DNA from: an uncultured Actinoplanes sp.
GTDB taxonomy: Bacteria; Actinomycetota; Actinomycetes; Mycobacteriales; Micromonosporaceae
Direction of reading: 5' to 3'
Assembly: GCF_934643405.1 (NCBI RefSeq)
Contig: NZ_CAKUCL010000004.1
Location: 1-64,000 of the forward strand
DNA length: 64,000 nt
The number at the start of each line of letters is the position of its first letter. The stretch's first letter is position 1. The notes under the pieces are model-generated. The model made no database searches and was not told the DNA's origin. It saw only the letters and a list, made by a program, of their open reading frames with translations. Shown one piece after another: positions 42,280-51,135 of this stretch. The position numbers and the translations under genes were made by a program.

Positions 42280-42299
42280 CCGATATGCGGAGTTATCGG
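42280..42299 (+). promoter_or_regulatory. Inverted repeat CCGATA-N8-TATCGG before the FtsK-like gene
   Basis: Perfect 6-bp arms flank tgcggagt, directly followed by TAAAAT (42300-42305), a good -10 hexamer, 28 nt before GTG 42333. The position suggests an activator or repressor site for the FtsK-like module. No matching -35 is seen. Confidence 0.45.
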
Positions 42300-42332
42300 T
42301 AAAATCCCCCTTCGTGAATTTTGGGAGGGTGG

Positions 42333-44933
42333 GTGCGTAGCTACCGCAACGCGGTGGTCGCCGCGGTGCGGCAGGAGCTTGCCGAGGCCCGCGGCGCCGC
42401 CCGCGCGGTCCTGGCCGCCGCCGAGACGGCGCGCGGCGAGGCTCAGCAACGCCGCCAGCTCGTCCGCGACGCGTACGCCACCTGCCTGAGCCAGCTCGCC
42501 GAGGCCCGCGACACCGCCCGGCAGAGCATCGAGCGCCGCTTCGAGTACGAGTCCGCGAAGCTGGCCGGCAACGTGCGCCGCCTGGCCGCCCTCAGCGCCA
42601 CCGGAGCGGCCGGCACTCCCTGGCGCATGTGGACACCCACCGAGCCGGAACCCGGCGCCCGCCCCGGGCTGCTCCGGATCGGCACGGTCACCCTCGACGA
42701 CACGGCCATGCTCCCGGCCCTGATCCCCCTTCTCGACGCGGCCCACCTGAACCTCAGCGGCGACCAGCACATCGCCGACGGCGTGATCACCGGCCTGCTG
42801 CTGCGCGCGCTGGGCAGCACCAGACCGGGCGACGTCCAGCTCACCGTCTACGACCCCGAGCACCTGGGCGGCACCCTCGCGCCGTTCGCCCCGCTCGGCA
42901 TCGAGAACATCGGCCCGGGCCGGCTCAGCGAGGTGCTGGACGAGCTGGTCGAGCACATCTGCCGGGTCAACGAGACGGTGCTGGCCGGCGAGTACGGGAG
43001 TCTGGCCGACCTGACCGCCGCGACCAACGGGCCGCGGGTGGAACCGTGGCGGGTGATCGTGCTGCTGGCCGACGCTGCCACCGCCGCCGAGCTGACCAAC
43101 GCCCAGCGCGCCCAGCTCGACCGCATCTGCCGGACCGGGGTGTCGTGCGGGGTGCATCTGATCGTCCGCGGGCTGGAGCTCAACGATCATCCGACCGTGC
43201 GCCGGCTCGCCGTACGGGACCTGACCGCCTGGTGCGACGCCACCGGTGACCTGGAGATCCGCCTCGACGCGCCACCACCGCCGGAGCGGGTTTCGGCGTT
43301 CTGCCGGGCCACCGCGGAGCGCCTGCGCGCCGGTCCCCCGCCGGCGCGTCTGGCCGATCTGGAGCCCGCCGAGTATTGGGCCGAGTCGTCCGCACACGGC
43401 CTGTCCGCGCCGATCGGGGACAGCACCGACGGCACGTTGATCGAGGTGCCGCTCGGCGACGACCCGCCGCACGCGCTGATCGGCGGACCGTCGGGTTCCG
43501 GCAAGACCAACCTCCTGTACGCCTGGCTGGCCGCGCTGTCCACCCGGTACGGACCCGAGGAGCTGGCGCTCTACCTGCTCGACTTCAAGGAGGGCGTGTC
43601 CTTCGCCCGGTTCGTCCCCGGACCGCGCGACCCCGCCTGGCTGCCCCAGGTGCGGCTGGCCGGCATCAACGTCAACGGCGACCGCGAGTTCGGCCTGGCC
43701 ATGCTGCGACATCTGAGCGAGGAACTGCGGACGCGAGCGCAGGCGGCCAAGCGGTGCGACGCCTCCAAGTTGTCCGAGCTGCGGGCCGAGGACCCGGACG
43801 GGCACTGGCCCCGCATCGTCGCCGTCATCGACGAGTTCCAGGTGCTGCTGGCCGGCCGGGACGCGGTCGCCGACGAGGCCGTCACACTGCTGGAAGACCT
43901 CGCCCGCCGGGGCCGCTCGCAGGGCATCCACCTGGTGCTGGCCAGTCAAGACGTCTCCGGCATCGAGGCGCTGTGGGGCCGTTCCGGCCTGGTCGGACAG
44001 TTCACCCTGCGGATCGCCCTGCCCAAGGCCCGTCGCATCCTCGCCGACGACAACCTGGCCGCGGCCGTCATCCCGCGCTTCCACGCGGTCGTCAACACCG
44101 AGTCCGGGGCGTCCGGGGCCAATGTGGTGGTTCGCCTGCCGGACGCCGGTGACCGCCTCGTCTGGCGGACCCTGCAACGACGCCTGTGGCGGTCCCGCCC
44201 GGCCGGCTGCGAGCAGCCGCGGCTGTTCGACGGCGACGCGGTGCCCCGGCTGCCGTCGACGTGCCGCCCGGCCGGCCTGGTCCCGTCCGGGGACGCGCCG
44301 GTGGGCAGCTCACCCGGCGCGGTGCTGGGCGAACGCATCGACGTGGCCGCCCGGCCGGCCCGGCTGCGACTGGGCCGGATGCCGGGCCGCAATCTCGCCG
44401 TCCTGGGCACCCGCACCGACGAGGCCTGCGACGTCCTCGCCTCGGCCGCGTTGTCGCTGGCCGCCCAGGGCCCGGCGCACTTCAGCATCCTGTGCCTGGA
44501 CCCGGACGCGGCCCGCCCGGCCGCGCGCCTGATCGCCGAGCTGCCCAGCGCGGACTGGCGCGACGACCTGCCCGAAGCCGTCGACGAGGACATTCCGCAC
44601 TACGTCATCGGCTACGCGCTGGACGCCGGCACCGATCATGCGGCGCTGCGGCGGCTGCTCGCCGACGGTCCGGAGCGGCGCACCCACGTCCTGGGCTGGT
44701 GGCGATCGGTGGCCCGGCTGCGGGACAGCCTGGGCGGCCCCGGGGCACGGCTCGACCCGATCGGCGCGTGGGTGGCTCTCGACGTGCACGGCGCCGATCT
44801 GGCCCCGCTGCATCCTCACCCCGGCGGGCCGGCCTGGTATCCGCGCGTCCGGCGGGCACTGTTCTTCGACCGTTCCGTGCATCGCACCCCGGAAGTGATC
44901 ATCCCGTACGAGGTGAACAGTGACCACACGTGA
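42333..44933 (+). CDS. FtsK/SpoIIIE-like ATPase with coiled-coil N-terminus and degenerate second ATPase
   Basis: The 866-residue product begins with about 90 residues of coiled coil and no membrane helix. A central FtsK-type motor follows, with Walker A GPSGSGKT (385-392) and Walker B VIDEF (Asp500, Glu501). A C-terminal domain resembles a second motor whose P-loop has decayed to LGTRTDEA. Tandem motors with one active site recall EccC of type VII secretion, but no ESX genes are nearby. GTG 42333 follows GGGAGG; TTG 42321 is the alternative. The 3' end overlaps the next gene by 14 bp. The cargo, DNA or protein, is unknown. Confidence 0.85.
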   Translation: MRSYRNAVVAAVRQELAEARGAARAVLAAAETARGEAQQRRQLVRDAYATCLSQLAEARDTARQSIERRFEYESAKLAGNVRRLAALSATGAAGTPWRMWTPTEPEPGARPGLLRIGTVTLDDTAMLPALIPLLDAAHLNLSGDQHIADGVITGLLLRALGSTRPGDVQLTVYDPEHLGGTLAPFAPLGIENIGPGRLSEVLDELVEHICRVNETVLAGEYGSLADLTAATNGPRVEPWRVIVLLADAATAAELTNAQRAQLDRICRTGVSCGVHLIVRGLELNDHPTVRRLAVRDLTAWCDATGDLEIRLDAPPPPERVSAFCRATAERLRAGPPPARLADLEPAEYWAESSAHGLSAPIGDSTDGTLIEVPLGDDPPHALIGGPSGSGKTNLLYAWLAALSTRYGPEELALYLLDFKEGVSFARFVPGPRDPAWLPQVRLAGINVNGDREFGLAMLRHLSEELRTRAQAAKRCDASKLSELRAEDPDGHWPRIVAVIDEFQVLLAGRDAVADEAVTLLEDLARRGRSQGIHLVLASQDVSGIEALWGRSGLVGQFTLRIALPKARRILADDNLAAAVIPRFHAVVNTESGASGANVVVRLPDAGDRLVWRTLQRRLWRSRPAGCEQPRLFDGDAVPRLPSTCRPAGLVPSGDAPVGSSPGAVLGERIDVAARPARLRLGRMPGRNLAVLGTRTDEACDVLASAALSLAAQGPAHFSILCLDPDAARPAARLIAELPSADWRDDLPEAVDEDIPHYVIGYALDAGTDHAALRRLLADGPERRTHVLGWWRSVARLRDSLGGPGARLDPIGAWVALDVHGADLAPLHPHPGGPAWYPRVRRALFFDRSVHRTPEVIIPYEVNSDHT

Positions 44934-45669
44934 CCGTCAGCCCATCGGCCGCGATTACCAGCTGATGCTCAACGCGCTGGCCGAGGCGTCCCGGCGGCGC
45001 GAGGCCGAGCTGCGCACCGCGGAACAGGCCTATCAGGACAGCGCCGCCCAGGCGGCCGGCGAGCTGGCCCGGGCGGAGGGCGACGCGCTGTCCGCGGACC
45101 GCTGGGCGGGCGCGGCGGCCGCTCAGGTGCTCGACGTGGACCGGGAGGCGGCGCGGCTGTGGGACCAGCTGCGCCGGGCGCGCGGCATCCGGATGCGGGC
45201 GCTGGGCGAGATGCCCGAGCCGGCGCCGGTGGAGGCGCTGCCCCGGGTGGCGTTGCCCCGCAATCCCGCGGACGACCAGGTGCCGGGCGGTCCGGAGTCG
45301 CCGCGGTTGCTGCTGGCCCGGGCCGCCGAGCGGATCGACGTGACCATCCGGCCGGCCGCGCACCGGTCGCTGCCGCGCTGGGCGCTGCCGCTGCTGCCGT
45401 TCGTGGGTGCGCTGATCGCCGCGGTGGCGGGCCTGGTCGCCTCGGGCCTGGTGACGTTCGGCAGCACCGGCGTCTACGGCGGCTCGGTCTTCCGGGGCCT
45501 GGGCTGGCTCGCTTTCCTGGCCGCCCCCTCGGCGGGCGTGCCGGTGGCCGCGCTGATCTCCCACCGCCGCCTGCAGGCGCGGCTCGACATCGGCGGCGTG
45601 GGCCTGACGCTGCTGGGCGGCATGATCGCCGCCACGTTGATGTCCCTGGCGTTCGCCGCGAACCGCTGA
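44920..45669 (+). CDS. Membrane partner of FtsK-like ATPase, function unknown
   Basis: The 249-residue product has an Ala/Arg/Glu-rich coiled-coil N-terminal half (about 12-100) like that of the ATPase. A linker and about four membrane helices (about 150-245: PLLPFVGALIAAVAGLVASG, VFRGLGWLAFLAAPSAG, VGLTLLGGMIAATLMSLAFA) follow. The GTG start lies inside the end of the ATPase gene, so translation is coupled. It could anchor the otherwise soluble motor through coiled-coil pairing. No family is recognised. Confidence 0.75.
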   Translation: MTTRDRQPIGRDYQLMLNALAEASRRREAELRTAEQAYQDSAAQAAGELARAEGDALSADRWAGAAAAQVLDVDREAARLWDQLRRARGIRMRALGEMPEPAPVEALPRVALPRNPADDQVPGGPESPRLLLARAAERIDVTIRPAAHRSLPRWALPLLPFVGALIAAVAGLVASGLVTFGSTGVYGGSVFRGLGWLAFLAAPSAGVPVAALISHRRLQARLDIGGVGLTLLGGMIAATLMSLAFAANR

Positions 45670-45710
45670 GATCGCCGCCGCGCTCCCCCGCCGCCCCGCC
45701 CGCACCTGAT

Positions 45711-46034
45711 TCAGCCGGATTTTTCGGCGTAAGCCACCGAGAGCACGGCATGCGCCACGAGCATCGCCTGGGACTTCGTGTCGTACGGCCCGACGCGCAG
45801 CTCCACCGCGTGCCCCCCGAACAGGGCCCGCACCGTCCAGCTGTTCGGATGCCGGTCGTCCTCGCGGCTGTGGTTGACGATCAGCTGGGTCGCCGACCGG
45901 ATGTTGACCACCGACCACTTCTCGTCGGCGGTCGGCCAGGCCCGGAACCAGCCCGGCGCGACCCCGACGGTCTCCTTGCTCGCCTCGTCGAACGCCCATT
46001 GCATCTCGGCCGGCGAGGGCGCCACCCGCGTCAT
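45711..46034 (-). CDS. Small hypothetical protein
   Basis: The 107-residue soluble protein has no recognised domain. It is rich in Trp and polar residues (FRAWPTADEKWSVVNIRS, HPNSWTVRALFGGHAVELRVGPYD) and reads like a compact alpha/beta domain. ATG 46034 is preferred because GGGGG lies 8 nt upstream; ATG 46040 is possible. It converges with the membrane partner gene and lies upstream of hydroxybutyryl-CoA dehydrogenase on the opposite side. Confidence 0.65.
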   Translation of the reverse strand: MTRVAPSPAEMQWAFDEASKETVGVAPGWFRAWPTADEKWSVVNIRSATQLIVNHSREDDRHPNSWTVRALFGGHAVELRVGPYDTKSQAMLVAHAVLSVAYAEKSG

Positions 46035-46085
46035 GACCATGACCCCCGATTTGCCCGTATCGTCCCAGGGTCATGGTAGGGGCTC

Positions 46086-46934
46086 TCAGTACGTGTAGAA
46101 GCCCTTCCCGGTCTTCCGGCCCAGGTCGCCCGCGGTCACCATGCGCTGCAGCAGCTCCGGCGGGAAGAACTTCTCGTCCGCGGTGTCCCGGTAGATGTTG
46201 CTGGCCGCGTTCAGCATCACGTCCAGGCCGGTCAGGTCGACCGTGGCGAGCGGGCCCATGGTGTGCCCGAAGCCGAGCTTCATCACCGTGTCCAGGTCGG
46301 CCGCGCTGACCACACCGCTCTCCACCAGCTTGATCGCCTCGACCAGGATCGCCGAGAACAGCCGGTTGGAGACGAAGCCGGCCACGTCCCGCTTGACCTC
46401 GACGCAGGTTTTGCCCACGCCCTCGGCGAAGTCCCGCGCGGCGGCCAGCGTCTCGTCCGACGTCTGATATCCGCGGACCAGCTCGACCAGCTTCATCATC
46501 GGCACCGGCGAGAAGAAGTGGATGCCGACCACCGATTCGGGCCGCTCGGTGACCGCGGCGATCTGGGTGATCGGGATGGCCGACGTGTTCGTGCCGAGCA
46601 CCGCGCCGGACTTGCAGATCTTGTCGAGCGTCCGGAAGACCTCATGCTTGGCCTCGACCTTCTCGTAGATGGCCTCGACCACGACGTCGGCGTCGGCGGC
46701 CGCGTCCAGGTCGGTGGTGGGGGTGATCCGGCCCAGGGTCGCCTCGGCGTCCTCCTGGCTGATCTTGCCCTTGCTCGCGAACTTGTCCAGCGAGCCCCGG
46801 ATCGCCGTCATGCCCCGCTCCAGCGAGGCGTCGTCCACGTCCCGCATGGTGACGTGCCAGCCGGCCTGCGCCGACACCTGCGCGATGCCGGAACCCATCA
46901 GGCCCGAACCGATGACCGCCAGTCGACCCGCCAT
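46086..46934 (-). CDS. 3-hydroxybutyryl-CoA dehydrogenase
   Basis: The 282-residue enzyme reduces acetoacetyl-CoA to 3-hydroxybutyryl-CoA, or the reverse, with NAD(P). The Rossmann motif is GSGLMG (9-14). The catalytic His lies in GIHFFSPVPMMKLVE with the partner Glu at its end, and Asn in DVAGFVSNRLF. ATG 46934 is preceded by GAGGAGGAG, a very strong ribosome site; longer forms are unlikely. With the thiolase and the crotonase elsewhere in the window it can complete acetyl-CoA to crotonyl-CoA. Confidence 0.92.
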   Translation of the reverse strand: MAGRLAVIGSGLMGSGIAQVSAQAGWHVTMRDVDDASLERGMTAIRGSLDKFASKGKISQEDAEATLGRITPTTDLDAAADADVVVEAIYEKVEAKHEVFRTLDKICKSGAVLGTNTSAIPITQIAAVTERPESVVGIHFFSPVPMMKLVELVRGYQTSDETLAAARDFAEGVGKTCVEVKRDVAGFVSNRLFSAILVEAIKLVESGVVSAADLDTVMKLGFGHTMGPLATVDLTGLDVMLNAASNIYRDTADEKFFPPELLQRMVTAGDLGRKTGKGFYTY

Positions 46935-46969
46935 GTGCTCCTCCTCATGAAGCTCTCTGCCCCACACCC

Positions 46970-46981
46970 TAACGTTGGTTA
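46970..46981. promoter_or_regulatory. Inverted repeat TAACGTTGGTTA upstream of hydroxybutyryl-CoA dehydrogenase
   Basis: TAAC-gttg-GTTA overlaps TAGGGT, a possible -10 hexamer on the minus strand, about 36 bp before ATG 46934. The placement fits a TetR-type repressor site. No adjacent regulator gene exists, so a distant one would act. Confidence 0.35.
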
Positions 46982-47065
46982 AAACCGGTCAGTCGAGCAC
47001 ATCAGGGCCGGCACGATCGGGGCAAATCCGGGGAAATGCCCGCGCAACGGTGCCAGACTGTGCCC

Positions 47066-47401
47066 ATGGCCACAGGCAACGGCTGGTACCTCCTCGGGCC
47101 GCTGATCGCCGTGGGCCTGGTCGGCCTCCTGGGCGTCGTTTTCTGGCGCATGGGGCTTCAATGGACTTTTGGCCGGGAGGACCCTCCGTACGGGCTCGCC
47201 ATCTTCGACGACTACGGCCTGCTGTTCCCCGCGGCCGTCGCGGAGGACGCCGAGGTGGCGGCCGAGATCCGGCGGCTGCTCGCCGACGCCGGCATCCGCG
47301 CCACCCAGGCCGTGGAACCGGACGGGCGTACCGCGGTCCTGGTCTTCGCCGAGGAGCTCGAGGTGGCCCGCCGCCTGGTGGGCGGCTCGCCGGCCGTCTG
47401 A
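47066..47401 (+). CDS. Small single-pass membrane protein
   Basis: The 111-residue product has one N-terminal membrane helix (WYLLGPLIAVGLVGLLGVVFW, about 7-27). A soluble domain with alternating strands and helices (EDAEVAAEIRRLLADAGIRAT, TAVLVFAEELEVARRLV) follows, resembling small DUF2007-like putative signal-transducing folds. That resemblance is weak. It converges with murA, 4 bp between stops. Confidence 0.7.
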   Translation: MATGNGWYLLGPLIAVGLVGLLGVVFWRMGLQWTFGREDPPYGLAIFDDYGLLFPAAVAEDAEVAAEIRRLLADAGIRATQAVEPDGRTAVLVFAEELEVARRLVGGSPAV

Positions 47402-47405
47402 GACC

Positions 47406-48692
47406 TCAGAAGTCGAACGTCGGCTCGGGCACGTCGGCCCGCTCCACCTCGACGCCCAGCTTCGCCAGGTCGGCCACGAAGTCCGGATAGCCGCGGTCGA
47501 CGTGGTGCACCTCGCCGACCTCGGTGACGCCGTCGGCGCACAGCCCGGCGATGACCAGTCCGGCGCCCGCACGGATGTCGGTCGCCCGCACCGGCGCGCC
47601 GGAGAGCCGCGGCCGCCCGTTCACCACGGCGTGATGCCCGTCGGTGCGGATGTCCGCGCCCAGACGCACCATCTCGTTCACGAACATGAACCGGCCGTCG
47701 AAGATGTTCTCGGTGATCAGCGAGGGCCCCTCGGCCACCGCGGCCAGGCCCAGCGCCATCGGCAGCAGGTCGGTGGCGAACCCCGGGTACGGCAGGGTGA
47801 CGATGTCGACTGCTTTGGGGCGGTCGTCCATCCGTACGCGGAAGAGATTGTCGCCCGGGGTGACCTCGGCGCCCGCCGTGACCAGCTTGTCCAGCGCGAT
47901 GTCCAGGAACTCGGGCCGTACGCCGTGGACCGTCACGTCCCCGCGGGTCATCACCGCGCCGAACGCCCAGGTGCCGCCGACGATGCGGTCGCCCACCGTC
48001 CGGTGCCGCACCGGCCGCAGCTCCTCGACGCCCTCGATGGTCAGCGTCGACGTCCCGGCCCCGTCGATCCGCGCGCCCATCTCGGTGAGCATCTGGCAGA
48101 TGTCGACGATCTCCGGCTCGCGCGCCGCGTTGTCGATCTCGGTGACGCCCTTGGCCAGCACCGCGGCCATCAGCAGGTTCTCGGTGGCGCCCACGCTCGG
48201 GAAGTCCAGCCAGATCTTGCTGCCGCGCAACCCGTGCGGCGCGCTCGCGATCACGAAGCCGTGCTCGCCGGAGATGTCGGCGCCCATCCGGGCGAGTCCG
48301 GAGACGTGCATGTCGAGACCCCGCGACCCGATCATGTCGCCGCCCGGCAGCGCCACCCGCACGTATCCCCGGCGGGCCAGCAGCGGCCCGAGCACGCAGA
48401 TCGACGCCCGCAGCCGCCGGACCAGGTCGTAGTCCGCCTCGCTGCCCGGCTCGGCCGGAACGTCGATGGTGGCGTGGCCGCCCTCCAGCGTGACGTGACA
48501 CCCCAGCCGGCGCAGCACCTCGGCCATGATCGCGATGTCGGTGATGCGCGGAACGTTCTCCACCACACTGCGGCCCTCGGCCAGCAGCGCGACCGCCATC
48601 AGCTTGAGAGCCGAGTTCTTCGCACCACCGACCTCGACGTCCCCGGTCAGCGGCGTGCCGCCCTTCACCCTGATCACATCCACGCGGGCCAT
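47406..48692 (-). CDS. murA: UDP-N-acetylglucosamine 1-carboxyvinyltransferase (Asp-type MurA)
   Basis: The 428-residue enzyme adds enolpyruvate from PEP to UDP-GlcNAc, the first committed step of peptidoglycan synthesis in the cytosol. The N-terminal [10 protein letters not shown] motif with catalytic Lys is present. The loop that carries Cys115 in E. coli reads [11 protein letters not shown] here, so the residue is Asp119. Asp at this site is known in M. tuberculosis and causes intrinsic fosfomycin resistance. ATG 48692 is used. It is divergent from the adenosyltransferase gene at 42 bp, the same neighbour as in M. tuberculosis. Confidence 0.95.
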   Translation of the reverse strand: MARVDVIRVKGGTPLTGDVEVGGAKNSALKLMAVALLAEGRSVVENVPRITDIAIMAEVLRRLGCHVTLEGGHATIDVPAEPGSEADYDLVRRLRASICVLGPLLARRGYVRVALPGGDMIGSRGLDMHVSGLARMGADISGEHGFVIASAPHGLRGSKIWLDFPSVGATENLLMAAVLAKGVTEIDNAAREPEIVDICQMLTEMGARIDGAGTSTLTIEGVEELRPVRHRTVGDRIVGGTWAFGAVMTRGDVTVHGVRPEFLDIALDKLVTAGAEVTPGDNLFRVRMDDRPKAVDIVTLPYPGFATDLLPMALGLAAVAEGPSLITENIFDGRFMFVNEMVRLGADIRTDGHHAVVNGRPRLSGAPVRATDIRAGAGLVIAGLCADGVTEVGEVHHVDRGYPDFVADLAKLGVEVERADVPEPTFDF

Positions 48693-48734
48693 GGTATGGG
48701 CCGTCGCGCAGCGCCGCCTCCGTAGGGTAGGCGC

Positions 48735-49307
48735 ATGGCCGTTCACCTCACCCGCATCTACACCCGCACCGGCGACGCCGGCCAGACCCGTCTGGGCAAC
48801 AACGAGGTCGCCGCGAAGACCGATCCGCGCATCGCCGCCTACGCCGACGCCGACGAGTGCAACGCCGCCCTGGGCGTGGCGCTGGCCCTGGGCGATCTGC
48901 CCGACGACATCCGCGCGGTGCTGACCGTCATCCAGAACGATCTGTTCGACGTGGGCGCCGACCTGTGCAACCCGATCGACGACGACCCGCCGTACCCGCC
49001 GCTGCGCATCACCGAGGAGTACGTGACCCGACTGGAGGGCTGGTGCGACGACTTCAACGAGCGCCTGCCCAAGCTGGACAGCTTCGTCCTGCCCGGCGGC
49101 ACCCCGGGGGCGGCTCTGCTGCACGTGGCCCGCACGGTGGCCCGGCGGGCCGAACGCTCGGCGTGGGCGCTGATCGAGGCCGACCCCGACCGTACGGGCA
49201 CCAACCCGGCCAAGTACCTGAACCGCCTCTCCGACCTGCTGTTCATCCTCTCCCGCACGGCCAACCCGTCGGGCGACGTGAAGTGGGTCCCCGGCGGCGG
49301 CGCATGA
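48735..49307 (+). CDS. Cob(I)alamin adenosyltransferase, PduO type
   Basis: The 190-residue enzyme transfers adenosyl from ATP to cob(I)alamin to give coenzyme B12. The N-terminal ATP motif [12 protein letters not shown], the helix [11 protein letters not shown] and the [10 protein letters not shown] catalytic helix are diagnostic of PduO-type enzymes. It supplies the cofactor for acyl-CoA mutases such as IcmA in this window. The stop overlaps the next start (ATGA). Confidence 0.92.
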   Translation: MAVHLTRIYTRTGDAGQTRLGNNEVAAKTDPRIAAYADADECNAALGVALALGDLPDDIRAVLTVIQNDLFDVGADLCNPIDDDPPYPPLRITEEYVTRLEGWCDDFNERLPKLDSFVLPGGTPGAALLHVARTVARRAERSAWALIEADPDRTGTNPAKYLNRLSDLLFILSRTANPSGDVKWVPGGGA

Positions 49308-49711
49308 CCTTCCACCACGTGGAGCTCTGGGTCCCCGACCTGCCCGCAGCCCTGCCGGCCTGGGACTGGCTGATGACGTCGCTGGGCTGGAGCCGCTTCC
49401 AGGAGTGGCCGGCGGGCCGTTCCTGGCGCGACGGCGGCGCCTACCTGGTCCTGGAGCAGTCCCCATCGCTGAACGGCACCGAACACGACCGCACCGCTCC
49501 GGGCCTGAACCACCTGGCCTTCACCGTGGCCGGCCGCGAGGAGGTGGACCGCCTGGCGCACGAGGCCCCGTCCCACGGCTGGTCCCTGCTCTTCCCCGAC
49601 CGCCACCCGCACGCGGGCGGGCCCGGCTCCTACGCCGCCTACCTGGAGGACAACTGGGGCTACGAGGTGGAGTTGCAGCCCCCGCTCCCACCGCGGAAGG
49701 AGATGTCGTAG
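49304..49711 (+). CDS. VOC-family (glyoxalase/bleomycin-resistance) protein
   Basis: The 135-residue VOC-fold protein begins [16 protein letters not shown] and has LNHLAFTV and YEVELQPP segments that provide likely metal ligands (His, His, Glu). Members are dioxygenases, epimerases, lyases or drug-binding proteins; none can be assigned. It is translationally coupled to the adenosyltransferase gene. Confidence 0.82.
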   Translation: MTFHHVELWVPDLPAALPAWDWLMTSLGWSRFQEWPAGRSWRDGGAYLVLEQSPSLNGTEHDRTAPGLNHLAFTVAGREEVDRLAHEAPSHGWSLLFPDRHPHAGGPGSYAAYLEDNWGYEVELQPPLPPRKEMS

Positions 49712-49765
49712 CGGGGTGGGTGGTACGGACCGTCGCTCACGCCGAGGGCCGGGGCGCGGCGAGCA

Positions 49766-49781
49766 GGGCGCCGGGGCGCCC
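49766..49781. terminator. Hairpin between convergent VOC and PhzF genes
   Basis: GGGCGCCGGGGCGCCC is self-complementary with arms of 6-7 bp. It lies 55 bp after the VOC gene stop and 56 bp after the PhzF gene stop on the other strand. There is no T-tract. The remainder of the gap shows nothing else. Confidence 0.3.
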
Positions 49782-49836
49782 AGAACGCTCACCGCACCCC
49801 GGCGACCTGCGTAAGTGGTGACGCCCAAACCCCCGG

Positions 49837-50637
49837 TCAGGGCAGGAGTTCGCCGCGCATGACGGTGACCGCCTCGCCGGTCAGCAGGGTGCGGTCGCCC
49901 TTCAGCTCCACCCGCACGTAACCGCCCCTCGCCGACGCCTGGTAGCCGGTCATGACCGTGCGGCCGCCCAGGCGCGCCGACCAGAACGGGGTCAGGGCCG
50001 TGTGGGCGCTGCCGGTCACCGGGTCCTCGGCCACGCCCGCCGCGGCGCCGAAGAAGCGGGACACGAAGTCGTACGAGGCGTCGGGGGTCTGCGCGGCGGC
50101 GGTCACCACCACACCCCGGTGGGTGAACCGAGCCAGCGCGGACAGGTCCGGGGCCAGGTCCCGTACGGACTGCTCGGAAGGCAGTTCCACCAGCAGGTCG
50201 TCGGTGCTGGGGCCGGTGTGGTGCATCGAGACGATGTCGGCGCCCAGCACCGATGCGAGCCGCGGGTCGGCCTCGACCGGTGTCAGGGGCGCGGTGGGGA
50301 AGTCCAGCGTGTACGCGCCGGCCTCGCCCGCCGTCGCGGTCAGGACGCCGCTCTGGGTCGCGAAACGGACGGTCCCGGGCCGGGACAGCACGTGCGCCGT
50401 CGCGAGGGTCGCGTGGCCGCACAGGGCCACCTCCACGGCCGGCGTGAACCAGCGCAGGGCGAAGTCGGCCGGGCCGGACGGGTCGAGCGGGTGGGCGAAC
50501 GCCGTCTCGGACAGGTTGACCTCGGCGGCCACCTGTTGCATCCAGGAGGCGGCCGGGAAGCGGTCGAGAATGACCACGCCGGCGGGATTGCCCGCGAACG
50601 GCCGATCGGTGAAGGCGTCGACGATCTGAATACGCAT
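49837..50637 (-). CDS. PhzF-family isomerase-like protein
   Basis: The 266-residue product has the two diaminopimelate-epimerase-like halves of PhzF. It starts MRIQIVDAFTDRPFAGNPAGVV, with a catalytic-type Glu in VNLSETAF and the phosphate-type loop EDPVTGSAHTAL late in the sequence. The family includes the phenazine enzyme PhzF, but most members outside phenazine clusters have unknown substrates. No phenazine genes are nearby. ATG start. Confidence 0.87.
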   Translation of the reverse strand: MRIQIVDAFTDRPFAGNPAGVVILDRFPAASWMQQVAAEVNLSETAFAHPLDPSGPADFALRWFTPAVEVALCGHATLATAHVLSRPGTVRFATQSGVLTATAGEAGAYTLDFPTAPLTPVEADPRLASVLGADIVSMHHTGPSTDDLLVELPSEQSVRDLAPDLSALARFTHRGVVVTAAAQTPDASYDFVSRFFGAAAGVAEDPVTGSAHTALTPFWSARLGGRTVMTGYQASARGGYVRVELKGDRTLLTGEAVTVMRGELLP

Positions 50638-50662
50638 GGGCAGAGATTAGAGAGCGGGCGTG

Positions 50663-51127
50663 CTACTGCTCGATGGTGCGGGGGCGGATCACCGGGCGTG
50701 GTGTCAGGCCGGCCTGGCCGGGTGGTGCCGCCTCGAGCCAGGACAGGAAGCCGGTCACGGTCGACTCGGCCATGGCGATCTCCACCTCGGCCTCGCCGCT
50801 CAGACATCGCAGGACGATCCAGTGGCCGGGCATGCTCAGACGCTCCGGGCCTTCGGGTTTTCGGCGCTGCTCGACCACCAGGGAATCCCGGTCGAGGACG
50901 CGCTTGGGCCGGATCGCGAAGCTGAACATGCGGTAGAAGCGCAACTCGTCGCCCGCGAACTGGCCGATGCCGTGCGACCAGCCGCGACCCGGATAGAGCG
51001 TGGTGGTGCGCACCGACAGACGAATGGTTCCGCCGCCGGCCATCAGGAGCCGGCGGCGGATGAAGATCGCGGAGATGATCGCGAGCAGCGCGACGAGGCA
51101 GATTCCGACGATTTCCAGAATCCGCAT
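50663..51127 (-). CDS. DUF2550 family membrane protein
   Basis: The 154-residue product has one N-terminal membrane helix (about 4-24) and a cytosolic DUF2550 domain (GGGTIRLSVRTT, GWSHGIGQFAGDELRFYRMFSF). Function is unknown. It follows atpC by 8 bp. The atpC-DUF2550 pairing is conserved across actinobacteria, including Rv1311-Rv1312, which suggests a link to ATP synthase or the membrane. Confidence 0.87.
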   Translation of the reverse strand: MRILEIVGICLVALLAIISAIFIRRRLLMAGGGTIRLSVRTTTLYPGRGWSHGIGQFAGDELRFYRMFSFAIRPKRVLDRDSLVVEQRRKPEGPERLSMPGHWIVLRCLSGEAEVEIAMAESTVTGFLSWLEAAPPGQAGLTPRPVIRPRTIEQ

Positions 51128-51135
51128 CGCCGGCG

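Noticed and set aside
48336..48338. Inactivating mutation in MurA (Cys to Asp)
   Set aside because: Asp at this position is a known active variant in mycobacteria and other bacteria, and the rest of the protein is intact.
47406..49466. MurA with a 258-residue N-terminal extension
   Set aside because: The extension is antisense to the adenosyltransferase gene. MurA proteins begin at the [14 protein letters not shown] region, matching ATG 48692.
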